A stretch of 64,000 nucleotides of DNA from Phyllobacterium sp. T1293 (GCF_020731415.2 NZ_CP088273.1:3167001-3231000); one strand, 5' to 3'. Positions 21,359-31,129 are shown, counted from the first letter of the stretch. Made by a program: numbers and translations. The notes: a model not told the origin generated them from the letters alone.

Positions 21359-22315
21359 TCAGGCGCGGGGATGTGCCTTGTCATAGATTTCCATCAGCCG
21401 TTCCGTATCAACACCGGTATAGACCTGTGTTGTGGAGAGGCTCGTATGGCCGAGCAGTTCCTGAATCGTGCGCAGATCACCGCCGCGTCCAAGCAAATGA
21501 GTGGCGAAGGAATGGCGCAGCGCGTGCGGGGTTGCCGTGTCGGGCAGGCCAAGCGCGCCGCGCATCTTCTGCATGTCGCGCTGGATGATTGCTGGATGCA
21601 ATTCGCCACCGCGCGCGCCGCGGAACAGCGGCTTTCCCGCTTCCAATTCGTAAGGGCACAGCTTGCGATATTCCTCTACAGCCCTGTGAACGATGGGCAA
21701 AAGCGGCACCATACGCGTCTTGTTGCCCTTGCCTGTGATGGGAATAGAGCGGGCGGAGGGGTCAAGCAGGGCGGTACCATCGAGGTTAAGCGCTTCGGAG
21801 ATGCGCAGTCCGCAACCGTAAAGCAAGGTCAGAACCGCTGCATTGCGTGCAGCGATCCATGGTTCCTCATTGAGCTGTTCGCCCTTTTCCACCACGCGCC
21901 GGGCGTCAATAGTGGTCAATGGCTTGGGCAGAGACTTGGGCTGTTTCGGCGCGCGCATGGCGATGGAAGCCGCTGCATTGGCCATGCCCTGCTTTTCCAG
22001 ATACCGCAAAAAGGAACGAATGCCCGCAAGACCACGGCCTAGTGTGCGTGCCCCGGCACCATCATTGCGTCGGCGCGCCAGATAGGACCGCAGATCAGCA
22101 ATACGCAAAGTTGCAACGTCTTTCAGCGACGGCGGTTCGGCGAGATGACCGGTGAGAAACTGAAAAAACTGACGGGTGTCGCGCTCATAAGCCTCCAGCG
22201 TATTGGCGGCAAGACGACGGGTATTTTTCAGTGATTTCAGCCATTCTTCCCGCGCTGCAATCAGGTCAGGCCGGGCCGAAACCAGAAATTCGGCATTCTG
22301 CGGCTGCACGACCAT
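21359..22315 (-). CDS. xerC: Tyrosine recombinase XerC
   Basis: A 318-residue tyrosine recombinase with an N-terminal SAM-like DNA-binding domain and a full catalytic set: R171, K196, H264, R267, H290 and nucleophile Y299 (GHTSLSTTQVYT). Together with XerD it resolves chromosome dimers at dif, a process activated by FtsK, which is also encoded in this window. The alpha-proteobacterial ALRHSFATHLLGRGG stretch is typical. An upstream in-frame ATG at 22330 would add five residues. Divergent from rimM across about 140 bases. Confidence 0.92.
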   Translation of the reverse strand: MVVQPQNAEFLVSARPDLIAAREEWLKSLKNTRRLAANTLEAYERDTRQFFQFLTGHLAEPPSLKDVATLRIADLRSYLARRRNDGAGARTLGRGLAGIRSFLRYLEKQGMANAAASIAMRAPKQPKSLPKPLTTIDARRVVEKGEQLNEEPWIAARNAAVLTLLYGCGLRISEALNLDGTALLDPSARSIPITGKGNKTRMVPLLPIVHRAVEEYRKLCPYELEAGKPLFRGARGGELHPAIIQRDMQKMRGALGLPDTATPHALRHSFATHLLGRGGDLRTIQELLGHTSLSTTQVYTGVDTERLMEIYDKAHPRA

Positions 22316-22455
22316 GGCAATACTCCTCAACCCTATTTCAGCCTGACAATGCCACAGCAGTCCTTACGGAGTCGTTTCGCTTGTCCTTCTCACTTGGCGT
22401 TTGGCCAAAGACAGAGTAATTCCTCCAACGAAGAAGATAGGAACGGAAAAAGCCT

Positions 22456-23034
22456 ATGGCAAAATTGAATGATCCGGTGCAGCTCGCCGTTATCGGTGCA
22501 GCGCATGGAACGCGTGGTGAGGTGCGGGTGAAAACTTTTACCGGTGATCCGCTGGCATTGGCTGATTATGGCCTGCTTTACGATGTGACCGGCAGAAGCT
22601 TTGAGATATTGGCAATCCGCCCCGCCAATACCGTCGTTGTCGTACGGTTCCGGGGTGTCAATGACCGTACCATGGCCGAAGCGCTGAATGGCACGATGCT
22701 GTTCATCGATCGCGCGCAACTGCCTGAGGAACTCGACGAAGACGAGTTTTATCATGCGGACCTCATCGGGCTTGATGCGGTTGACGGAGAGGGCAAACCC
22801 TATGGCAAAGTCTCCGCCATGTTCAATTTCGGTGGCGGTGATCTCATCGAATTGACGATACCCGGTCGCCGACCGATGCTGGTTCCGTTTACACAGGCCG
22901 CTGTCCCATCCATCGACGTCAAGGCAGGGCAGATTGTCATTGATCCGGCTGCGGCCGGGCTGATTGCCGATGAAAATGAGGAAGAGGAACGGCGCAGACA
23001 GCTTGGTGGTGACGGCGGGAAAGAGCGTCCATGA
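22456..23034 (+). CDS. rimM: Ribosome maturation factor RimM
   Basis: A 192-residue 16S rRNA-processing factor for the 30S head. The N-terminal RimM domain opens with [19 protein letters not shown], and a PRC-barrel follows ([23 protein letters not shown]). Its stop overlaps the trmD start by four bases (ATGA), a common arrangement that couples the two. Confidence 0.95.
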   Translation: MAKLNDPVQLAVIGAAHGTRGEVRVKTFTGDPLALADYGLLYDVTGRSFEILAIRPANTVVVVRFRGVNDRTMAEALNGTMLFIDRAQLPEELDEDEFYHADLIGLDAVDGEGKPYGKVSAMFNFGGGDLIELTIPGRRPMLVPFTQAAVPSIDVKAGQIVIDPAAAGLIADENEEEERRRQLGGDGGKERP

Positions 23035-23744
23035 GCGATAATGCCGGGTTCCGTGCCACTGTTCTGACGCTCTACCCGGAAATGTTCCCGGGACCGCTTG
23101 GCGTATCCCTTGCGGGCAAGGCATTGGCCGACAAGGCATGGTCGCTTGAAACGGTGCAGATACGCGAATTTGCCACGGACAAGCACCGCATGGTCGACGA
23201 CACACCCGCTGGCGGTGGTGCCGGTATGGTGATGAAAGCAGATGTGCTGGCGCGCGCCGTAGACCAGGTGGCTGACTGGCGGCCAAGACTGTTCATGAGC
23301 CCGCGCGGCAAACCGCTCAGTCAGGAACGGGTGCGAGAGCTTGCCGCAGGTCCGGGTGCTGTCATTTTGTGCGGCCGGTTCGAAGGCGTTGACGAACGGT
23401 TGATCGAAGCGCGGCAGTTTGAAGAAGTCTCGATCGGTGATTACATCCTTTCGGGTGGTGAGACTGCGGCCATCGTGGTTCTTGATGCGATTGTGCGACT
23501 TCTTCCCGGCGTGATGGGCAATGCGCAGTCAGGCGAAACGGAGAGCTTCGAGACTGGTCTGCTGGAGCATCCGCAATATACCAAACCACAGGAGTGGGAA
23601 GGGCGGCGTATCCCCGATGTGCTGCTTTCGGGCAATCACGGAGCCATCGAGAAGTGGCGGAAGGCGGAGGCTGAAAAGCTGACGCAGGAGCGACGCCCCG
23701 ACCTTTGGGACCGCTATCCGCAGACGAAGAAGCCGCGCAAATAG
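23031..23744 (+). CDS. trmD: tRNA (guanine-N1)-methyltransferase TrmD
   Basis: A 237-residue SPOUT methyltransferase that makes m1G37 in tRNAs. The N-terminal [18 protein letters not shown], the [20 protein letters not shown] loop and the trefoil knot region [19 protein letters not shown] are all canonical. Embedded in the usual rimM-trmD-rplS order, with a GNAT gene inserted before rplS. Confidence 0.96.
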   Translation: MSDNAGFRATVLTLYPEMFPGPLGVSLAGKALADKAWSLETVQIREFATDKHRMVDDTPAGGGAGMVMKADVLARAVDQVADWRPRLFMSPRGKPLSQERVRELAAGPGAVILCGRFEGVDERLIEARQFEEVSIGDYILSGGETAAIVVLDAIVRLLPGVMGNAQSGETESFETGLLEHPQYTKPQEWEGRRIPDVLLSGNHGAIEKWRKAEAEKLTQERRPDLWDRYPQTKKPRK

Positions 23745-23758
23745 GCGGAGCCGACACA

Positions 23759-24286
23759 ATGCAGTTTCGAAGCGGTGCGGTGGGTGATATTCCCGCCATT
23801 GCAGCAATTGAACGGGCTTCCGCGTCGCGATTCCTTGATATCGGCATGGTGGAGATCGCCAATGACGATCCGACACCTGATGCTGTCTTGCTTGAGCGGA
23901 TCGGTCAAGATCGGCTTTTTGTCGCCGTTGATGCGAAGCCGATTGCCTATGTGATTTTTGGCTTGGTCGATGACCAGCTTTATATCGAACAAATCGACGT
24001 CGACCCGGAATATACAGGAAAACGCATCGGGGCGGCGCTGATCGGGCTGGTGGAAGAGCGAGCCCGCAAAGAAGGCAGGCAGGGGCTTTTGCTTTCAACC
24101 TTCCGGGATGTCCCTTGGAATGCACCCTATTATCGCAGGCTCGGTTTCACCGATATTGCTGACGCAGCATTGAGTCCGGCGTTGGTGCAAATCCGGCAGG
24201 AACATATTGAAAGAGGTCTCGACGAAACGCGAAGGGTTTTCATGCGAAAACCTCTCAAGCTCGACTCTACGAGCAATCAGCGTTAA
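23759..24286 (+). CDS. GNAT family N-acetyltransferase
   Basis: A 175-residue GNAT acetyltransferase. Motif A is visible in the DQLYIEQIDVDPEYTGKRIGAALIGLVEERA region (acetyl-CoA loop GKRIGAAL), and motif B in NAPYYRRLGFTDI. Substrate unknown. Start ATG 23759 lies 12 bases after the trmD stop with GGCGGAG upstream, and the family alignment begins there. It sits between trmD and rplS. Confidence 0.84.
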   Translation: MQFRSGAVGDIPAIAAIERASASRFLDIGMVEIANDDPTPDAVLLERIGQDRLFVAVDAKPIAYVIFGLVDDQLYIEQIDVDPEYTGKRIGAALIGLVEERARKEGRQGLLLSTFRDVPWNAPYYRRLGFTDIADAALSPALVQIRQEHIERGLDETRRVFMRKPLKLDSTSNQR

Positions 24287-24478
24287 AAAGAATCGCTGCC
24301 AGAGGTGACAAAGCGACTTTTATGGTGTATCTGGCCGCCAACTCGGGAAAAACCCAAGTCCACAATCAATGGATGGTGAATTCGCTCCTGCCTCATTAGA
24401 GGCATAGAAATGCGGCCAAAGATGCTGCATGGCAAGTGTTGAGCGCTCTGACTGTTTGAAAAGAAAAGGATGAAGACG

Positions 24479-24931
24479 ATGACCGTCGATATTATTCGTC
24501 AGCTCGATCTCGAACAGAGAGCAAAGATCGAAGCAAAGCGCACACTGCCTGATTTCAAGCCAGGCGACACAGTCCGCGTTAACGTACGCGTGACGGAAGG
24601 TACACGTACCCGCGTTCAGGCTTATGAAGGCGTTTGCATTGCGCGCAATGGCGCAGGCATCAATGAGAACTTCACAGTTCGCAAGATTTCCTACGGTGAA
24701 GGCGTTGAACGCGTATTCCCGATTTTCTCACCACTGGTTGAAGGTGTTGAAGTGGTCCGCCGCGGTAAGGTCCGTCGTGCGAAGCTTTACTACCTGCGTG
24801 GCCTGACCGGTAAGGCAGCCCGCATCGCCGAGAAGAAAGACAACCGTAAGGGTAAGACTGCTGTTCCAGTGACTGGTACAGCTGAAAAGGTAACGGAAGA
24901 AACCGTTGCCAAGGCGCCTGCTGCTGAATAA
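24479..24931 (+). CDS. rplS: 50S ribosomal protein L19
   Basis: A 150-residue L19. Core motifs [30 protein letters not shown] and [13 protein letters not shown] are canonical; an Ala/Lys/Thr-rich C-terminal extension of about 25 residues is typical of alphaproteobacteria. ATG 24479 is chosen because AAAAGGA lies about nine bases upstream; the ATG at 24470 would abut that site. A terminator follows. Confidence 0.95.
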   Translation: MTVDIIRQLDLEQRAKIEAKRTLPDFKPGDTVRVNVRVTEGTRTRVQAYEGVCIARNGAGINENFTVRKISYGEGVERVFPIFSPLVEGVEVVRRGKVRRAKLYYLRGLTGKAARIAEKKDNRKGKTAVPVTGTAEKVTEETVAKAPAAE

Positions 24932-24953
24932 GCGCAGTCCATTTTTGAATTTG

Positions 24954-24982
24954 AAAAGGCGGTCTTCGGGCCGCCTTTTTCT
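24954..24982 (+). terminator. Rho-independent terminator after rplS
   Basis: Stem AAAAGGCGG with CCGCCTTTTT around an 8-nt loop, followed by more T residues. It ends the rimM-trmD-GNAT-rplS unit. Confidence 0.88.
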
Positions 24983-25142
24983 TTTGCGCCATGTTCGTCG
25001 CAGTTGTCATTCTACAGTTGAAAAAATGATGCTTGCGCAATAGCAAATAAAGCAGTTGCATGCCGCTTCAGGGGATTGACGGGGCCTTTGCAAAGTGGAA
25101 TTTGTGCTTCGCTTGATCAAAACGCAATATTAGAGGTCTAAC

Positions 25143-25937
25143 ATGAATTTGCGATCCGTTATTCTGGCGGGGCTTATGCTCGCTACCGTGCCGCTTTCGG
25201 CTTTGGCTGCGCAACTGCCCGATCTGGGTGGCAAGAAGGTTGCCGTTGTTACGGAAAATGCCTATCCGCCGCTGCAATTTATCGATCCAAAAACCGGCAA
25301 GGCTGTGGGCTGGGAATATGACGCCATGAATGAAATCGCCAAGCGATTGAATTTCAAGGTGGAGTATCTGAATACGAGCTGGGATGCGATGATTCAGGCC
25401 GTTGCCGATAATCAGTATCAGATCGGCATGACCGGTATTACCATCAACGACGAGCGCAAGCAGAAGGTGGATTTTTCCGAGCCCTATATGCGTTCGGAAC
25501 AATTCATGCTGGTTCGCAGCGATGAAAAGCGTTTCTCCGATGCAAAAGGCTTTGCAGAAATCAAGGATAGCCTCGTCGGGGCTCAGCCCGGCACAACCAA
25601 TTTCTATGTAGCCGTCTACAATCTGCTGGATGGTAACGAGCAAAACCCGCGTATCAAGCTGTTCGAGACGTTCGGTGCGACCATTCAGGCACTCAAGACC
25701 GGTGACGTCGATGTCGTTCTGACAGACAGCACGGCGGGTAAGGGCTATGTGGATGCATCGGATGGCAAGTTGAAGCTCGTTGGTGGTCCGCTCGGCGCGG
25801 AAGATTTCGGCTTCATCTTTGCCAAGGGTTCTGATCTTGTCGCCCCTGTTAATGCGGCCATTGCTGCCATGAAGGCTGACGGCACCTTTGATACGCTGAA
25901 CAAGAAGTGGTTTCTCGACTACAAGCTTGGCCAATAA
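25143..25937 (+). CDS. Amino-acid ABC transporter, periplasmic substrate-binding protein
   Basis: A 264-residue SBP family 3 protein. The first 22 residues form a signal peptide (LAGLMLATVPLSALAAQ). Canonical segments include VVTENAYPPLQFIDPKTGKAVGWEYD and GMTGITINDERKQKVDFSEPY, the ligand-binding hinge. It should capture a polar amino acid; which one is unclear. The permease gene follows within a few bases, but no ATPase gene is adjacent. Confidence 0.9.
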   Translation: MNLRSVILAGLMLATVPLSALAAQLPDLGGKKVAVVTENAYPPLQFIDPKTGKAVGWEYDAMNEIAKRLNFKVEYLNTSWDAMIQAVADNQYQIGMTGITINDERKQKVDFSEPYMRSEQFMLVRSDEKRFSDAKGFAEIKDSLVGAQPGTTNFYVAVYNLLDGNEQNPRIKLFETFGATIQALKTGDVDVVLTDSTAGKGYVDASDGKLKLVGGPLGAEDFGFIFAKGSDLVAPVNAAIAAMKADGTFDTLNKKWFLDYKLGQ

Positions 25938-25940
25938 TAG

Positions 25941-26759
25941 TTGTCGGTTCCCTCACAGAACAGGAGTCCTTTTGTCAAAAAGGACTTCCCCTGGTGGCTG
26001 GTCGTTGCGGTGGCAATTGCCATTGCGCTTGGTATAGCCATTCTCGTCAGTGATATTTACGGGCAGGTTTTTTCTACAGTCTCGCAAGGCATCTGGATTA
26101 CCATCTGGGTATCGCTTCTAGCCTTCTGTCTGGCCTCCGGTTTGGGGCTTCTGCTCGCAGTCATGAGCCTTTCCGAACATATCATCTTGCGTCAGACAGC
26201 GCGGTTCTATATCGAGATTGTCCGCGGCATACCCTTGCTGGTGCTTCTGTTCTATATCGCATTTGTTGGCGCGCCTGCCATTGTGGCGCTCTGGAATTTC
26301 ATTGCCCAGCCGCTGCAAAATGCCGGACTGCTTGAGCCTTTGCAGGTGCGGGATTTCTCGTTGCTATGGCGGGCAATCATCGCGCTAACGCTCGCCTATG
26401 CGGCGTTTCTGGCGGAAATCTTCCGTGCTGGCATTCAGGCCGTTGATAAGGGGCAGATCGAGGCGGCCAAGGCGCTTGGCCTGAAACGGTTCCAGCGGTT
26501 CCGTTTGATCGTAATACCGCAGGCGCTGCGCACGATTCTGCCACCCTATGGCAATGACTTCATTTCGATGGTGAAGGATTCTTCGCTTGTATCCGTGCTT
26601 GGCGTTGTTGATGTCACGCAAATGGGCAAGGTCTACGCATCAGGATCATTCCGTTTCTTCGAAACCTATTCCGTTGTCGCCTATGTCTATCTGATCCTGA
26701 CGATCAGCCTGTCACTGGGATTGCGCTGGATCGAGGCACGGTTGAACGATCGGACTTAA
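25941..26759 (+). CDS. Amino-acid ABC transporter, permease (start codon uncertain)
   Basis: A His/Glu/Gln/Arg/opine-family permease of up to 272 residues with an N-terminal membrane segment (WWLVVAVAIAIALGIAILVSD), several further helices and the EAA loop EAAKALGLKRFQRFRLIVIPQALR that contacts the ATPase. The frame is closed by TAG right before the TTG at 25941, which has no Shine-Dalgarno. A good AGGAG at 25962-25966 precedes TTG at 25972, but that codon is one base out of frame across a run of five A residues at 25977-25981. The start is therefore doubtful, and a one-base loss is possible. No ATPase gene follows; the next gene is convergent. Confidence 0.82.
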   Translation: MSVPSQNRSPFVKKDFPWWLVVAVAIAIALGIAILVSDIYGQVFSTVSQGIWITIWVSLLAFCLASGLGLLLAVMSLSEHIILRQTARFYIEIVRGIPLLVLLFYIAFVGAPAIVALWNFIAQPLQNAGLLEPLQVRDFSLLWRAIIALTLAYAAFLAEIFRAGIQAVDKGQIEAAKALGLKRFQRFRLIVIPQALRTILPPYGNDFISMVKDSSLVSVLGVVDVTQMGKVYASGSFRFFETYSVVAYVYLILTISLSLGLRWIEARLNDRT

Positions 26760-27409
26760 GCTTGCGGTACGTAGCGGAAGTGCCCGGTGATTTTGAATTC
26801 GAACAGGCGATCTTCGAGCCTGGTGCCTGCGCCGATGTTGTGAACCAGAAGCGGCCGGGTACCATCGGCATTTGCGCGTTGGGTTACGATACCGATATGC
26901 GGAAGATTGCCCGGCAGCATATGGGTGACGATATCGCCGGGCCTGTAATCCCTTGCCTCGGTGCTGATGGGCAGCGCGGCTCCGGCTCGTTTAAAGAATA
27001 TCGCGAGATTGGGAACGCGCCGATGGTCAATATTGGTGTCGGTTCGTTTTGACCCCCACGATTTGGGATACTCGCCAAAGGCTGCCTTCATATCGCGGTG
27101 GACGCGCTCCTGAAGATCAATTCCTGCCGATTGGCGATAGGCACGGATAATAACGTCCGTACAGACACCGCGGTCGAGTGATACATCGCCCATGGGATAG
27201 GCTATCCGGGTATAGGCAGGATCATAAAGTATAGTTTGCCCGATCTGGCTTTCTGCGGCGGTAATCAGCCTGCTCGACCAAGCATCTGCCTCAAGAAATG
27301 GTTTTGCATTATCGGCCAAAGCGCGGGTCGAAAATGGCAGGCGAAAGAAGCCGGAAACGGAAGCTACGGTCGCAAGACCACCCAGCACAACAATACGCCG
27401 CGAAACCAT
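26756..27409 (-). CDS. DUF1287 domain protein, exported (NlpC/P60-like fold)
   Basis: A 217-residue protein with an N-terminal VSRRIVVLGGLATVASVSG segment that looks like a signal sequence with twin arginines. The DUF1287 core is recognisable: QTILYDPAYTRIAYPMGD, GVCTDVIIRAYR with the likely nucleophilic cysteine, and LPHIGIVTQR and LVHNIGAGT with candidate histidines. The family resembles papain-like amidases of the cell wall, but activity is unproven. The 3' end overlaps the end of the ABC permease gene by four bases, convergently. Confidence 0.82.
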   Translation of the reverse strand: MVSRRIVVLGGLATVASVSGFFRLPFSTRALADNAKPFLEADAWSSRLITAAESQIGQTILYDPAYTRIAYPMGDVSLDRGVCTDVIIRAYRQSAGIDLQERVHRDMKAAFGEYPKSWGSKRTDTNIDHRRVPNLAIFFKRAGAALPISTEARDYRPGDIVTHMLPGNLPHIGIVTQRANADGTRPLLVHNIGAGTRLEDRLFEFKITGHFRYVPQA

Positions 27410-27528
27410 TTTGCGCTCCCTTTTGCCGCCCGCAAACGAAATGGCTCGAGAATCGCGGCAAAATCATGGAGAAACCGGCTGCCATCGCGGCGCTTTGTCG
27501 CCGAAATATTACTTTTATCGCTTGTTTC

Positions 27529-27557
27529 TTGACGTAAGTGGGCACCGAGTGCATATG
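27529..27557 (+). promoter_or_regulatory. Candidate leuC promoter
   Basis: CTTGAC-type -35 (TTGAC at 27529-27533) and CATATG at 27552-27557 with an 18-base spacer, about 45 bases ahead of the leuC ATG. Similar to the alphaproteobacterial housekeeping promoter pattern. Confidence 0.4.
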
Positions 27558-27604
27558 TCCACGACATAATCTTACAGCACCATACCATTGCCGAGGATAT
27601 CGCG

Positions 27605-29014
27605 ATGACTGCGCCACGTACACTCTATGACAAGATCTGGGATGATCATCTGGTTGATCAGCAGGCCGATGGCACCTGCCTTCTTTATATTGATCGTCAC
27701 CTTGTGCATGAAGTGACCAGTCCGCAGGCTTTTGAAGGGCTCCGTCTTACGAACCGCAAAGTCCGTCATCCCGAAAAGACGCTTGCCGTGGTTGACCACA
27801 ATGTGCCGACCTCGCCGGATCGCATCAACGGCATCAAGAACGAGGAAAGCCGCATTCAGGTCGAGGCGCTTGCCAAGAACGCTGCGGATTTTGGTGTCGA
27901 GTATTATTCCGAAAAGGATATTCGTCAGGGCATCGTACACATCATAGGACCGGAACAGGGCTTCACCTTGCCGGGTATGACGATTGTATGCGGCGACAGC
28001 CACACCTCGACGCATGGTGCCTTCGGTGCGCTGGCCCACGGTATCGGTACGTCGGAAGTCGAACACGTATTGGCAACCCAGACGCTGATTCAGTCAAAGG
28101 CCAAGAACATGCTGGTGCGTGTTGACGGCGTTCTGCCTGCTGGTGTTACCGCCAAGGATATCATTCTGGCCATTATTGGCGAGATTGGTACTGCTGGAGG
28201 TACCGGCTATGTCATCGAATATGCGGGCGAAGCCATTCGCGCGCTGTCGATGGAAGGCCGCATGACCATTTGCAACATGTCAATCGAAGGCGGCGCTCGC
28301 GCAGGTCTGATTGCACCCGATGAGACGACATTTGCCTATGTTAAGGGCAAGCCACGTTCGCCGAAGGGTGAAACCTTCGATCAGGCGGTTGAATATTGGA
28401 AAACGCTCCAGACCGATGAAGGTGCGCATTTCGACAAGGTTGTTGTGCTCAATGCTGCTGACCTGCCACCAATCGTTTCCTGGGGTTCATCGCCTGAGGA
28501 TGTGATTGCCATCACCGGTGCCGTCCCAAATCCGGATGAAATTCCGGATGAAACCAAACGTACATCGAAGTGGCGCGCGCTCGACTATATGGGTTTGAAG
28601 CCGGGTACACCGATTACCGACATCAAGCTGGACCGGGTCTTCATTGGCTCCTGTACCAATGGCCGTATCGAAGATTTGCGCGCGGTTGCCAAAGTCGTGG
28701 AAGGTCGCACGGTGGCTGAAACCGTTGATGCGATGATTGTTCCGGGCTCCGGGCTGGTCAAGGAACAGGCGGAAGCTGAAGGTCTCGACAAGATTTTCAA
28801 GGCGGCCGGGTTTGACTGGCGTGAGCCCGGCTGTTCCATGTGTCTGGCGATGAATGATGACCGGCTGAAGCCGGGCGAGCGCTGTGCATCCACTTCGAAT
28901 CGCAATTTCGAAGGACGGCAGGGCTTCAAGGGCCGCACGCATCTCGTTTCGCCAGCCATGGCGGCAGCGGCGGCGATTGCCGGCCACTTCGTCGATATCC
29001 GCGAGTGGAAGTAA
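27605..29014 (+). CDS. leuC: 3-isopropylmalate dehydratase, large subunit
   Basis: A 469-residue aconitase-family enzyme that isomerises 2- to 3-isopropylmalate in leucine synthesis together with LeuD (not in the window). The [4Fe-4S] ligands are C350 (GSCTNGR), C410 and C413 (GCSMC). Other canonical pieces are [22 protein letters not shown] and FEGRQG. A strong terminator follows. Confidence 0.97.
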   Translation: MTAPRTLYDKIWDDHLVDQQADGTCLLYIDRHLVHEVTSPQAFEGLRLTNRKVRHPEKTLAVVDHNVPTSPDRINGIKNEESRIQVEALAKNAADFGVEYYSEKDIRQGIVHIIGPEQGFTLPGMTIVCGDSHTSTHGAFGALAHGIGTSEVEHVLATQTLIQSKAKNMLVRVDGVLPAGVTAKDIILAIIGEIGTAGGTGYVIEYAGEAIRALSMEGRMTICNMSIEGGARAGLIAPDETTFAYVKGKPRSPKGETFDQAVEYWKTLQTDEGAHFDKVVVLNAADLPPIVSWGSSPEDVIAITGAVPNPDEIPDETKRTSKWRALDYMGLKPGTPITDIKLDRVFIGSCTNGRIEDLRAVAKVVEGRTVAETVDAMIVPGSGLVKEQAEAEGLDKIFKAAGFDWREPGCSMCLAMNDDRLKPGERCASTSNRNFEGRQGFKGRTHLVSPAMAAAAAIAGHFVDIREWK

Positions 29015-29043
29015 GCTTCTTCTACGTTTCGAACTGCAATATG

Positions 29044-29070
29044 ACGGGGCCAATGGCCCCGTTTTTTTTA
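29044..29070 (+). terminator. Rho-independent terminator after leuC
   Basis: ACGGGGCC, AAT, GGCCCCGT followed by a run of eight T residues, 30 bases after the leuC stop. Confidence 0.92.
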
Positions 29071-29127
29071 ACATGAATGATGCGGGCTTATTCTTGCAGT
29101 GAATGCCAATATTGGGCGTCTGAAGCG

Positions 29128-29556
29128 TTAATCTGCCAGCGTCGTTGTGAAAGCGGGATTGCCTTGCAATGTGTTGCTCACGGTACAGATCTCGGTCTCG
29201 GCTGCCTCAACGATGGCATGTCTTGTCGCTTCATCGATATCGCCTGTTATCGTGAAGGCGATGTGGAAGCGCTCTATGCGGGAAAGCCCTTCCTTGGCCT
29301 TGTCGCCGGTAACGTGCGCCTGAACAGATTCCAGCTTATCGGCTACACCGAGACGGGAAGCCGCTATTTTGGCACTGAGGACAAGGCAGGCGGAAAGCGA
29401 TGCATAAAGCAGATCAAGCGGTCCAAAACCCGGTTCTGAAACCGAATGGGCGACGTTCAGCACGCCGCCCGTATGGGAAGTAACAACCGGTTGGCCACCG
29501 CGCTGCAGAAGAGCCGTCGCGCCAACATCCCGTGTTCTTACCTTAAGCTCCGCCAT
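29128..29556 (-). CDS. OsmC family protein
   Basis: A 142-residue OsmC-type protein. The stretch PLDLLYASLSACLVLSAKIAASRLG carries the first peroxidatic cysteine region, and TEICTVSNTLQGNP the second, consistent with the two-cysteine OsmC/Ohr mechanism for organic hydroperoxides. ATG 29556 (MAELKVRTRD) is chosen because the upstream in-frame extension overlaps queF and is unlike the family. It lies 19 bases after the queF stop and may be the last gene of the que transcript. Confidence 0.85.
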   Translation of the reverse strand: MAELKVRTRDVGATALLQRGGQPVVTSHTGGVLNVAHSVSEPGFGPLDLLYASLSACLVLSAKIAASRLGVADKLESVQAHVTGDKAKEGLSRIERFHIAFTITGDIDEATRHAIVEAAETEICTVSNTLQGNPAFTTTLAD

Positions 29557-29575
29557 TTGATTGTTCCCTTTGTGT

Positions 29576-30037
29576 CTAGCCGCGTCCACGATAGGCAGGT
29601 ACGCCCTGATCAGGCAACCAGAGACCTTCCGGCACTGGGCCTGTCTGCCAGAATACATCAATCGGGATGCCGCCGCGCGGATACCAATAGCCGCCGATAC
29701 GCAGCCACAAAGGCTTCACGGCTTCGACAATCCGCTTGCCGATACTCACTGTGCAGTCTTCGTGGAATGCACCATGGTTGCGGAAGCTGGTCAGAAACAG
29801 TTTCAGCGACTTGGATTCAAGCAATGCCTGATCCGGCGCGTAATCGATCACCAGATGGCCGAAATCCGGCTGGCCAGTCACCGGGCACAGCGAGGTGAAT
29901 TCCGGACAGGCAAAGCGGGCGAGAAAAAGAGTTCCAGCCTGCGGGTTTGGCACGGCATCAAGCAGCGCCTCATCGGGATGATGGGGAATCGGAACATCCT
30001 TGCCCAGCATCGTTGCCTGTTCTGCGTAATGACTCAT
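29576..30037 (-). CDS. queF: NADPH-dependent 7-cyano-7-deazaguanine reductase QueF
   Basis: A 153-residue unimodular QueF that reduces preQ0 to preQ1, the committed step to queuosine. The nucleophile is C51 in [12 protein letters not shown] and the motif E-S(L)K-x-Y is represented by [20 protein letters not shown]. The start overlaps the queD stop by four bases (ATGA). The presence of QueF shows that the cluster feeds preQ1 synthesis. Confidence 0.95.
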   Translation of the reverse strand: MSHYAEQATMLGKDVPIPHHPDEALLDAVPNPQAGTLFLARFACPEFTSLCPVTGQPDFGHLVIDYAPDQALLESKSLKLFLTSFRNHGAFHEDCTVSIGKRIVEAVKPLWLRIGGYWYPRGGIPIDVFWQTGPVPEGLWLPDQGVPAYRGRG

Positions 30038-30420
30038 GCCGCCTCCTCCAGCGTTTCGAACTCGCCCTGATATTCACAGCCCTCCCCGCAACTGTCGCGG
30101 TAGATGCCGATTTCGGCCAGTGCCGGAATATCCGAAACAATGCGCCGCCATAGCCATATGGCGATGCTCTCCAGCGTCGGCAACTCCAGACCGGCAATTT
30201 CGTTGAGATATCGATGGTCGAGCGCATGGCGCGCGCTTTTAATGGCGGTTTTGACGGTGCCCAGATCAGCAATCAGCCCGGTTTTCGGATCAGGCCTGCC
30301 CTGCAGGGTGACGCGAACACGGAAACTGTGGCCATGCAGGCGCTGGTTGACGTGCCCATCCGGAAAAGAGTGCGGCAGATGATGTGCCGCTTCAAATGTG
30401 AAGTCGGTAAAGATTCTCAT
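30034..30420 (-). CDS. queD: 6-carboxytetrahydropterin synthase-like protein QueD, catalytic cysteine replaced
   Basis: A 128-residue protein of the PTPS/QueD family, which converts dihydroneopterin triphosphate to 6-carboxytetrahydropterin. The zinc histidines are present (HH near 13-14, H29 and H31 in LHGHSF), and the C-terminal [10 protein letters not shown] resembles the family's closing motif. The usual CxxxHGH motif reads NQRLHGH: Asn25 stands where the catalytic cysteine is expected. Context (queC, queE, queF) still argues for the pathway role. ATG 30420 is chosen for the family N-terminus [13 protein letters not shown]. Confidence 0.85.
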   Translation of the reverse strand: MRIFTDFTFEAAHHLPHSFPDGHVNQRLHGHSFRVRVTLQGRPDPKTGLIADLGTVKTAIKSARHALDHRYLNEIAGLELPTLESIAIWLWRRIVSDIPALAEIGIYRDSCGEGCEYQGEFETLEEAA

Positions 30421-30469
30421 GGTGTTCCTCATCGGCACTGGCGCAAGAGGCGCCCGCCAAAACTGCCCT

Positions 30470-31129
30470 TTAGGGCAAGCCAATCAATTTATGTGTCTGC
30501 GTGCTCAGCCGCCAAAGCGGATGGGCGAGGCAATAGGCCGCTGCAGATGCCACATGCCGGGCGGTTTGCGCCGGATCACCGATGACGTCAAGAGGCTGCA
30601 AATAGAAATGCTGAAATGACAGCCGTTCGAAATGGATGGGATCGGTTGCCGCTTCCGCCTGCGGATAGACGAGTTTGATCTCGTGACCGCTGGTCTGAAC
30701 AAGCTTTGTATTGGCCTTGGGTGAAACGCAAATCCAATCGATACCCTCAGGGGCTGCAATCGTGCCATTGGTTTCGACGCCAACTTCAAATCCCCTGGCG
30801 TGAAAGGCGTCAATCAACGGCTTGTCCAATTGCAGCAGGGGTTCGCCGCCTGTGCAGATGACATAGGGCTTGCCACTGGAGCGTTCGCCCTTTGGCCATG
30901 CACTGGCAACAGCATCGGCAAGTGCGTCCGCCGTTTTGAACTTGCCGCCGCCGGGGCCATTGACGCCGACGAAATCCGTATCGCAGAACCGGCATTGCGC
31001 ATCTGCCCGGTCGCGCTCAAGCCCTGACCAGAGATTACATCCCGCAAACCGCATGAACACGGCAGCGCGGCCTGTGTGATTGCCCTCGCCCTGAAGCGTC
31101 AGATAGATTTCTTTGACGGCGTAGGTCAC
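30470..31129 (-). CDS. queE: 7-carboxy-7-deazaguanine synthase QueE
   Basis: A 219-residue radical-SAM enzyme that contracts 6-carboxytetrahydropterin to 7-carboxy-7-deazaguanine. The cluster motif is the QueE variant Cx14Cx2C: C31, C46, C49. The start is GTG at 31129, which overlaps the queC stop (GTGA), giving the N-terminus [16 protein letters not shown]; frames further upstream lie in queC. queD begins 49 bases after its stop. Confidence 0.93.
   Translation of the reverse strand: MTYAVKEIYLTLQGEGNHTGRAAVFMRFAGCNLWSGLERDRADAQCRFCDTDFVGVNGPGGGKFKTADALADAVASAWPKGERSSGKPYVICTGGEPLLQLDKPLIDAFHARGFEVGVETNGTIAAPEGIDWICVSPKANTKLVQTSGHEIKLVYPQAEAATDPIHFERLSFQHFYLQPLDVIGDPAQTARHVASAAAYCLAHPLWRLSTQTHKLIGLP

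Noticed and set aside
21359..22315. Phage or integron integrase
   Set aside because: The sequence and lack of mobile neighbours fit chromosomal XerC, with FtsK in the same window.
24287..24478. A structured ribosomal-protein leader ahead of rplS
   Set aside because: No clear stem set or known L19 leader consensus could be recognised; only short complementary stretches.
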